Shown here: positions 1 through 4,654 of the stretch, piece by piece | How the letters are laid out: every line of letters starts with the position of its first letter | How positions within the stretch are numbered: position 1 is the first letter of the stretch | Assembly (NCBI GenBank): GCA_023423495.1 | Contig: JAFAFM010000042.1 | Location: 1-5,559, forward strand | From: Armatimonadota bacterium | GTDB taxonomy: Bacteria > Armatimonadota > Fimbriimonadia > Fimbriimonadales > Fimbriimonadaceae | Direction: 5' to 3' | DNA: 5,559 nt | Translations under genes and position numbers: made by a program | Notes under the pieces: model-generated | Database searches by the model: none | What the model was told of the DNA's origin: nothing | Seen by the model: the letters and a program-made list of their open reading frames with translations, nothing else

Positions 1-270
1 ACGTGGAGCGGTAAACAAATTTGGATCCGCCGAGAATTCGAGTTGAAGGACCCCAAGGGTGATCTCTGGCTGAAAATCCACCTCGATGAGGATGCGACCG
101 TGTACATCAACGGCGTCGAAGTGGCCAAGATGGAGGGCTTTACCCAGAACTACGTTTATCGTGATATCCCCGATGGCGTGCTCCGTACGGGTAAGAACGT
201 CATCGCCATTGCTTGCCGGCAGACTAACGGTGGGCAGTACATCGACGCCGGAATTTCGCGTGTGAAATAG
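1..270 (+). CDS. 3' end of a large protein with a C-terminal galactose-binding-like beta-sandwich domain (5'-truncated by window edge)
   Basis: Frame 1 is open from the first base to TAG at 268-270, giving 89 residues with no in-frame stop. A TTG at 43 could be read as a start, but the upstream residues (SGKQIWIRREFEL) already belong to the domain, so the gene begins outside the window. The segment has the look of jelly-roll modules at the end of bacterial carbohydrate-active proteins: an opening W-I-R-R-x-F strand, then LWLKIHLDEDATVYINGVEVA, and a closing GKNVIAIACRQTNGGQYIDAGI strand. From family knowledge, such modules occur in GH2-like, fucosidase-like and DUF4965/glutaminase-type proteins, usually exported. 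Which catalytic domain precedes it cannot be told from here. The stop lies 3 nt from the stop of the convergent acetyltransferase gene. Domain type is fairly sure; the protein's overall function is unknown. Confidence 0.8.
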   Translation, partial: TWSGKQIWIRREFELKDPKGDLWLKIHLDEDATVYINGVEVAKMEGFTQNYVYRDIPDGVLRTGKNVIAIACRQTNGGQYIDAGISRVK

Positions 271-273
271 CGT

Positions 274-1407
274 TCAGAAAAATTCCATGCAGTAAGTTCG
301 ACTTGGAGAGAGAAGGCGACAAGCGGCTGAAAGCGCCCCCGCTTCTCGCTCCTGAATCGGACCGCGTTCGATCCCGGGGTCACCAAGATAAGCTTGGGTC
401 CACTGCTGGATCGTACCGGTGAGATCTGCAGAGTCGACTCTTGAGCAATTGACGGACTGGCCGTCGCTCTCGAATCGCCAAGGGCCGTTGTTCTCTGGAA
501 TAAGCGGATCGCTCACTTCCATCGAAAAGGCTCCGCTCTGGGTTGGCCGCAAAGCTTGAAAAGCGCCGGGCACATCCAGAAGCCGGTACATGATAGGCCG
601 CATCGAAGTAGCGGTGATTCCCTGGTCGGTATACATTTGCAGGAAAGGCGAATCCGACGGCTCGTACCACGTCAGCGACGTTTTGTTGATGGAGATCTGG
701 CTTAAAACCGCAACAAGCGATTCGTAGCCCGTAATGGTGCTCCAGGCAACCTCATTGATCCTTTGGTTCACCCAGAAATCCCAGTCGTGCTGAACGATGG
801 CATAGGCCTCAACCGGATCGCCGACGGCGTAAATCGTCTTCTTGTCATCCAGCACACGACCCCAATGCGCATCCGTCCGTATGTTCATTCCTGAGTAACG
901 AGCAGCAAATGCTTCGTGACAGGCTTGGAGCTGGGCGTGCTCAGTCCAGGCTAACGTACGGACTGGAAAATTCGGCTTGACGCGCGGAAACCTATGGGAA
1001 GGCACCGTGAGTTCCAATCGCAGTCCGCAAACTTCATATCCGGCCTTGCGGTAAAAGCTCTCGCGAAATCCGTACAGTGAAGCCATCTGATAGCCTTCGG
1101 CTTTCAGGTGCGGAATCGCCCAAGCCATCATTTTGCTGCCGACACCAAGATGCCGATGTGCGGGGGATACGGCCACTCCGGCAATTCCCGCACACTTAAG
1201 CACTGTATCGGGACCACGATTGCACGTGAAATCCACCACGCTGAAAATGCCGAGGACTTCTCCGTCAAGTTCACCGACAAAACCACGGCGATTTTTGAAT
1301 GTCCGGTTTTCCAGCGGGGTCGTCTGGCCGCTGTTATAAGTTAGGTCTCCGACCCGCCAGAATCCTTCGATATCCCGAGGTTCGTAGGGTCGGACAACCA
1401 GCTCCAT
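274..1407 (-). CDS. Eis-like GNAT family N-acetyltransferase with C-terminal SCP2-like domain
   Basis: This 377-residue protein has the three-part plan of the Eis (enhanced intracellular survival) family. An N-terminal GNAT domain (about 1-140) carries the acetyl-CoA loop in AGIAGVAVSPAHRHLGVGSKMM (residues 73-94), with the R/Q-x-x-G-x-G/A pattern read as RHLGVG. It is followed by LYGFRESFYRKAGYE (111-125), an Eis family signature. A second, degenerate GNAT-like domain covers about 145-280 and an SCP2/sterol-carrier-like domain about 285-377. In Mycobacterium tuberculosis Eis, a Tyr and the C-terminal Phe carboxylate act as acid and base; Tyr124 and the terminal Phe377 are plausible equivalents here. 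Characterised members acetylate aminoglycosides or protein lysines from acetyl-CoA in the cytoplasm; the substrate here is unknown. The ATG at 1407 lies 3 nt after the DUF1080 stop, so co-transcription is likely. No strong Shine-Dalgarno is visible. Length is slightly below the roughly 400 residues of Eis. Confidence 0.85.
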   Translation of the reverse strand: MELVVRPYEPRDIEGFWRVGDLTYNSGQTTPLENRTFKNRRGFVGELDGEVLGIFSVVDFTCNRGPDTVLKCAGIAGVAVSPAHRHLGVGSKMMAWAIPHLKAEGYQMASLYGFRESFYRKAGYEVCGLRLELTVPSHRFPRVKPNFPVRTLAWTEHAQLQACHEAFAARYSGMNIRTDAHWGRVLDDKKTIYAVGDPVEAYAIVQHDWDFWVNQRINEVAWSTITGYESLVAVLSQISINKTSLTWYEPSDSPFLQMYTDQGITATSMRPIMYRLLDVPGAFQALRPTQSGAFSMEVSDPLIPENNGPWRFESDGQSVNCSRVDSADLTGTIQQWTQAYLGDPGIERGPIQEREAGALSAACRLLSPSRTYCMEFF

Positions 1408-1410
1408 GGC

Positions 1411-2067
1411 TTACTTGCTTGGAACGATCCAGATGTTACGGAACTTGATCTTCTGCCCGTGATCCTGAAGCAGAATCGGCCCCTTGCCTAGCTTGCGCCA
1501 GTCCTCATTCTTGAGAGCGTCCTCGAAGTAGACGGTGATGGCGACCTTATCGTGGATCGTGATTCCGTTATGGACCACCGTAATGATCGGCGGGGACTTC
1601 ACCTTGCCATCAGCTTCGAACCGCGGGGCTTTGAAATCGATGTCGTAGGTGTTCCACTGCTCCGGGGGCTTGGTCGCATTCTTGTCCGGGTCTTTCTGTG
1701 AGTACAGTGCACCAACACCACCGAATTTGTACGTTGGGTTCTCGAAGCTGTCTAAGACCTGAACCTCATAGCGGCCGTGGCTGTAAACGCCACTGTTGCC
1801 TCTGGCTTGCCCTTTGGCATCGGGCAGCTTGGGAATCCAGAACTCGATGTGGAGCTTGAAATCTCCAAATTCTTCCTTAGTTCGGATACTGCCGGTCGAG
1901 GGATTGACCTCCAAAGCGCCGTCGACGATGTTCCACTTGCATTGGGTGCGTTCTTTATTTGCTTGAACCCAAGCAGAAGAGTCCTTTCCATCAAAGAGAA
2001 CAATTGCGCCTTTGGGTGGCGCGGCCGGTGTCTGGAGGCAGACAGCAGCAAGCATTGCGGTGATCAT
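1411..2067 (-). CDS. DUF1080 / 3-keto-disaccharide hydrolase domain protein, probably exported
   Basis: The 218-residue protein is essentially one DUF1080 domain, a concanavalin-like beta-sandwich (PF06439). Recognisable blocks are LFDGKDSSAW (24-33), EEFGDFKLHIEFWIP (65-79), GNSGVYSHGRYEVQVLDS (90-107), GALYS (119-123), QWNTYDIDFKAPRF (137-150) and GPILLQDHGQKIKFRNIWI (196-214). Family members have been linked to hydrolysis of 3-keto-glycosides such as 3-keto-trehalose or 3-ketosucrose, often in the periplasm; activity in this copy is inferred. The N-terminus (MITAMLAAVCLQTPAAPP) looks like a very short signal sequence without basic residues. Cys10 is preceded by A-A-V, which does not fit a lipobox well. 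ATG 2067 is chosen because the only other upstream codons before an in-frame TAA (2100-2098) are non-start codons; Met5 (2055) would remove part of the hydrophobic stretch. It lies 94 nt downstream of tlpA and 3 nt before the acetyltransferase gene. Confidence 0.88.
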   Translation of the reverse strand: MITAMLAAVCLQTPAAPPKGAIVLFDGKDSSAWVQANKERTQCKWNIVDGALEVNPSTGSIRTKEEFGDFKLHIEFWIPKLPDAKGQARGNSGVYSHGRYEVQVLDSFENPTYKFGGVGALYSQKDPDKNATKPPEQWNTYDIDFKAPRFEADGKVKSPPIITVVHNGITIHDKVAITVYFEDALKNEDWRKLGKGPILLQDHGQKIKFRNIWIVPSK

Positions 2068-2117
2068 CGTTCTATTCTGACGTCCAAAGACGCGGAATTA
2101 CTCGATGGATTGAAGGG

Positions 2118-2147
2118 ATCGGTCCGAACTCGAAAATTCGGACCGAT
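2118..2147 (-). terminator. Perfect 11-bp inverted repeat between tlpA and DUF1080: candidate terminator or attenuating/stabilising hairpin
   Basis: ATCGGTCCGAA (2118-2128) and TTCGGACCGAT (2137-2147) are exact reverse complements separated by an 8-nt loop. On the minus strand the hairpin starts 14 nt after the tlpA TAA and ends 50 nt before the DUF1080 ATG, a usual position for a 3'-end structure. Neither strand has a U-tract after the stem: minus reads CCCTTCAATCC and plus reads TGAAGAGAGG. A canonical intrinsic terminator is therefore not proven. Partial readthrough, mRNA 3'-end protection or a protein-binding operator are alternatives. Confidence 0.5.
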
Positions 2148-2161
2148 TGAAGAGAGGCGGA

Positions 2162-3229
2162 TTAACCCGCGTTTGCCTTGGCCGCGACGTCGTCGCGAAG
2201 CTTCTTGATGGCGGTCTTAGCCTGCTCATTGTCCTTGAACTGGCTGGTAGGGATTGCGGCAACGGCCTTGTCTGCCCAAACTAGAGCCTTCTTGTATTCC
2301 TTGATAGCATTGAAGAAGGAGGCACCGTTGTAGAACGTGAGAAGGTCATTCTCTTCCGCCGCGTCGAGAGCATAGTCCATCGCCTTAGTTCCAAGAGCAA
2401 CATCGCCACCAGCGCGAGTCTGGTTCATGGCGAATGCGATCAGAGCCTGGAGCTGCATCTGATTTTTGGAAGCGGCCATTTGCTTAGCCTTGGCATCCCA
2501 AGCGGCTGGATCCTGCTTAGCGAGCATGCTGAATCGAAGGTTGTCCAGCGATGCCTTCATCGTTGGATACTGCTTCTCAAGGGCGTCGATCTTGGTCTTG
2601 GCTTCAGCGAACTTGCCCTCCGTGATGAGCTTGCTAGCCGCGGTCATTTCTGCCCGAGCCGCCATTTGCGCTCGAGTAGCTTCAGCTTCCTTATCGAATT
2701 GCACTTTGAAAGCTTTCAGATCGAAGGTGCCAGCCTTGACTTCAGCAAGAGGCTTGTCCATGTTCATGGGGTGGCCGATCCACTGAATGGTGCCGTTTTT
2801 CACGATGAATGCGGATGGGATTCCGTTTTGAGCAGCTGCCTCCATCCATGATTGGGACATGCCGGTCTGGTTGCCGGAATACCCAACGTTGTAGTCCATC
2901 TTATCGCCCATCTTCGCGACAAAATCTTTGATCTTCGTTCCTTCGTCCTCTTCCCAGATGCTGACTCCGATGAAGGTCACATCCTTATTCTTCTTGGCGA
3001 GTTCGGTTACGTGGGGGATGGTTTGGATGCAGGGCCCACACCAAGTCGCCCAGAATTCGACAACGTACGTCTTGTTGGGGTCGAGCTGCTTGACGGGAGT
3101 TCCCTTGTACCAAGTCTTAACGTCGAGTTTCGGTGCAGGCGATCCTGGGCCGATACCACCGGAGGCAAGAGCGCTTACGCCGAGAGCCAATCCAGCGGAA
3201 ATCAGAGATAGTCGGGTTATTTGCCGCAT
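2162..3229 (-). CDS. TlpA-family exported thioredoxin-like protein with long helical (TPR-like) C-terminal region
   Basis: The 355-residue product starts with a clear signal peptide (MRQITRLSLISAGLALGVSALA, basic then hydrophobic; cleavage probably near residues 22-26). A TlpA/ResA-type thioredoxin domain follows (about 27-165). It has GSPAPKLDV, then YVVEFWATWCGPC with redox cysteines Cys64 and Cys67, VTFIGVSIWEE, and the cis-proline motif GIPSAF (Pro138). These are the protein's only two cysteines. Residues about 170-355 are Ala/Lys/Glu-rich and helical, with repeat-like segments (ITEGKFAEAKTKIDALEKQYP; AIKEYKKALVWADKAVAAIP) resembling TPR helices, so this part may bind a partner. The role is inferred to be thiol-disulfide exchange outside the cytoplasm, perhaps keeping secreted or cytochrome proteins reduced. 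ATG 3229 is preceded by TATAAT at -11 to -6 and has no Shine-Dalgarno, suggesting leaderless expression. No specific gene symbol is justified beyond the TlpA family. Confidence 0.9.
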   Translation of the reverse strand: MRQITRLSLISAGLALGVSALASGGIGPGSPAPKLDVKTWYKGTPVKQLDPNKTYVVEFWATWCGPCIQTIPHVTELAKKNKDVTFIGVSIWEEDEGTKIKDFVAKMGDKMDYNVGYSGNQTGMSQSWMEAAAQNGIPSAFIVKNGTIQWIGHPMNMDKPLAEVKAGTFDLKAFKVQFDKEAEATRAQMAARAEMTAASKLITEGKFAEAKTKIDALEKQYPTMKASLDNLRFSMLAKQDPAAWDAKAKQMAASKNQMQLQALIAFAMNQTRAGGDVALGTKAMDYALDAAEENDLLTFYNGASFFNAIKEYKKALVWADKAVAAIPTSQFKDNEQAKTAIKKLRDDVAAKANAG

Positions 3230-3234
3230 GACAG

Positions 3235-3240
3235 ATTATA
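3235..3240 (-). promoter_or_regulatory. Consensus -10 element (TATAAT) for tlpA, positioned for a leaderless transcript
   Basis: Read on the minus strand, the sequence is ACGTTATAATCTGTC followed directly by the ATG at 3229. The hexamer matches TATAAT at all six bases. A start site 6-7 nt downstream falls on or next to the A of the ATG, so the mRNA would have no 5' leader. No good -35 hexamer is visible at 16-18 nt spacing, where the sequence is AATTCC-like, and there is no TGn extension. The exact match and position support it, but chance cannot be excluded. Confidence 0.55.
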
Positions 3241-3286
3241 ACGTGTGCAGCGCCGTTGGAATTCCCTTTCCCCAATAACGGGAAGT

Positions 3287-3292
3287 GATAAT
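3287..3292 (+). promoter_or_regulatory. Possible -10 element (GATAAT) for the GH32 gene
   Basis: GATAAT matches the -10 consensus at five of six bases and lies 15 nt before the GTG at 3308. Transcription would start near 3299, giving a leader of about 9 nt. The appropriately spaced -35 region (about 3264-3269, CCCTTT) is poor; TTGGAA at 3256-3261 is better but 25 nt away. This is a weak call, supported mainly by its place in the short divergent intergenic region. Confidence 0.25.
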
Positions 3293-3307
3293 CAGGTTGA
3301 ATAGGGC

Positions 3308-4654
3308 GTGATATCGTTGGCTCTTGCTGCGCTCATGACCTCGCCGCAACTCATGAATGAACCGTTCCGCCCCCAGTACCACTTCACGGCTCCGAAAGGG
3401 TGGCTAAACGATCCTAACGGGTTGGTGTTCTACAAGGGCGAATATCACCTTTTCTATCAACACAACCCCTTTGGTACAGAGTGGGGAAACATGACCTGGG
3501 GTCATGCGGTGAGCAAGGACCTTGTGCACTGGAAGCACCTTCCGAACGCATTGGAACCAGATGCTTCGGGCACAATGTTCAGCGGCTCCGCCGTGGTCGA
3601 TTGGAAGAACACTTCGGGTCTAGGTTCCAAAAACAATCCTCCGCTTGTATTGCTCTACACAGCGGCGGGCGGTACCAATGAAGCTAGCAAGGGCGTGAAG
3701 TTCACTCAAGGCTTGGCTTACTCTCCTGACGGCAGAGCGTTTACGAAGCTCACGACCAACCCAATACTTGCTCATATCGAAGCAGAGAACCGGGATCCCA
3801 AGGTGTTCTGGCATGAGCCCACCAAAGCCTGGATCATGGCGCTGTACTTGGATGGTGACCGGTTTGCCCTGTTCCGGTCTCCCGACCTTAAGAACTGGAG
3901 CCGCACGGGTGATGTAGCAATTCTTGGTTCGAGTGAATGTCCGGACCTTTTTGAGTTGCCGGTCGACGGCGACCCCAAGGATAAGAAATGGGTGTTCTGG
4001 GGAGCATCTGGCCACTACTTGATGGGCGAGTTTGACGGCTACAAGTTTGTTCCCGATGGCAAGCCGCTCCTGAATGGCTTCGGCAAAAATGACTATGCCG
4101 CGCAGACGTTTTCCGACGAACCGAAAAACCGCCGAATTCAAATCTCGTGGATGAGGGGCGGCAAGTATCCCGGCATGCCCTTCAACCAACAGATGAGCCT
4201 TCCCCGAGAGCTCAAACTATTGACGAGTTACGCAACACCGAGACTTGCGACGACACCAGTCAAGGAACTTGAGAAGCTGCGGGGCAAGCAGATCTCATGG
4301 ACCAAATCTGCGGACGGCAATACCGCTTCCGCCAAAACCGACTCGGAGTTGCTTGAATTGAGAGTCGTGTTGCCGAGCGGCAACGATGGTCTAGTTCAGA
4401 TTGGAGGACTGGAAATTCGCTACCTTCCCGGAAAGCTCCCTGTCGGAGATCTGGGCACCATTTCACACCGGCCAGAAGGCGCTGAATTCGACCTAACCAT
4501 CTACCTCGACCGGACGAGTGTCGAAGTGTTTATGGATCGGGGGCTTGGACATGTGACTTCATGCGTAATGCCATCCACCGGCGAGCGCGACATTATCGTG
4601 AAGTGGGCCAAAAATGCCCGTGCCTGGGAGTTGAAGTCGGCGGTGGGGAAATGA
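3308..4654 (+). CDS. Glycoside hydrolase family 32 beta-fructosidase (levanase/invertase/inulinase type)
   Basis: The 448-residue protein shows all diagnostic GH32 motifs of the five-bladed propeller domain. WLNDPNG (32-38) holds the nucleophile Asp35, FSGSA is at 91-95, RDP holds the transition-state stabiliser Asp163 (162-164), and ECPD holds the acid/base Glu210 (210-213). A C-terminal beta-sandwich follows, ending in LTIYLDRTSVEVFMDRG (396-412). It should hydrolyse terminal beta-fructosides in sucrose, levan or inulin; sequence alone does not separate these. The start is uncertain. GTG 3308 is preceded by an in-frame TAG (3302-3304) and has AGGG only 1 nt away, with an AGG 11 nt away. ATG 3335 or ATG 3353 would remove the hydrophobic MISLALAALM. 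If GTG is used, that stretch may be a minimal export signal; otherwise the enzyme is cytoplasmic. The TGA overlaps the start of the next gene. It is divergent from tlpA. Confidence 0.93.
   Translation: MISLALAALMTSPQLMNEPFRPQYHFTAPKGWLNDPNGLVFYKGEYHLFYQHNPFGTEWGNMTWGHAVSKDLVHWKHLPNALEPDASGTMFSGSAVVDWKNTSGLGSKNNPPLVLLYTAAGGTNEASKGVKFTQGLAYSPDGRAFTKLTTNPILAHIEAENRDPKVFWHEPTKAWIMALYLDGDRFALFRSPDLKNWSRTGDVAILGSSECPDLFELPVDGDPKDKKWVFWGASGHYLMGEFDGYKFVPDGKPLLNGFGKNDYAAQTFSDEPKNRRIQISWMRGGKYPGMPFNQQMSLPRELKLLTSYATPRLATTPVKELEKLRGKQISWTKSADGNTASAKTDSELLELRVVLPSGNDGLVQIGGLEIRYLPGKLPVGDLGTISHRPEGAEFDLTIYLDRTSVEVFMDRGLGHVTSCVMPSTGERDIIVKWAKNARAWELKSAVGK
4642..4648 (+). promoter_or_regulatory. G-rich Shine-Dalgarno-like site for the threonine dehydratase gene
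   Basis: GGTGGGG lies inside the last codons of the GH32 gene. It is 2 nt from ATG 4651 and 5 nt from ATG 4654, so spacing mildly favours the second ATG. Together with the overlapping stop/start it suggests re-initiation after GH32 translation. The match to the anti-Shine-Dalgarno is imperfect. Confidence 0.35.

Noticed and set aside
43..45. TTG at 43 as the start of a small 75-residue protein
   Set aside because: The frame is open upstream to base 1, and the preceding residues are part of the same beta-sandwich domain, so this is the end of a larger gene.
2038..2067. Lipoprotein signal with Cys10 in the DUF1080 protein
   Set aside because: The residues before Cys10 are A-A-V; Val at -1 does not fit the usual lipobox, where Gly, Ala or Ser is expected.
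1777..2208. 143-codon plus-strand frame across the DUF1080 5' half, the hairpin gap and the tlpA 3' end
   Set aside because: It is the complement of two well-supported genes and its product has no domain-like pattern or start context.
2480..3211. Two long plus-strand frames (2480-2851 and 2852-3211) opposite tlpA
   Set aside because: They mirror the codon pattern of tlpA on the other strand, and the sense product has WCGPC, a cis-Pro motif and a signal peptide.
3620..4189. 189-codon open frame on the minus strand inside the GH32 gene
   Set aside because: It is fully antisense to a gene with all GH32 catalytic motifs, and its translation shows no recognisable domain.
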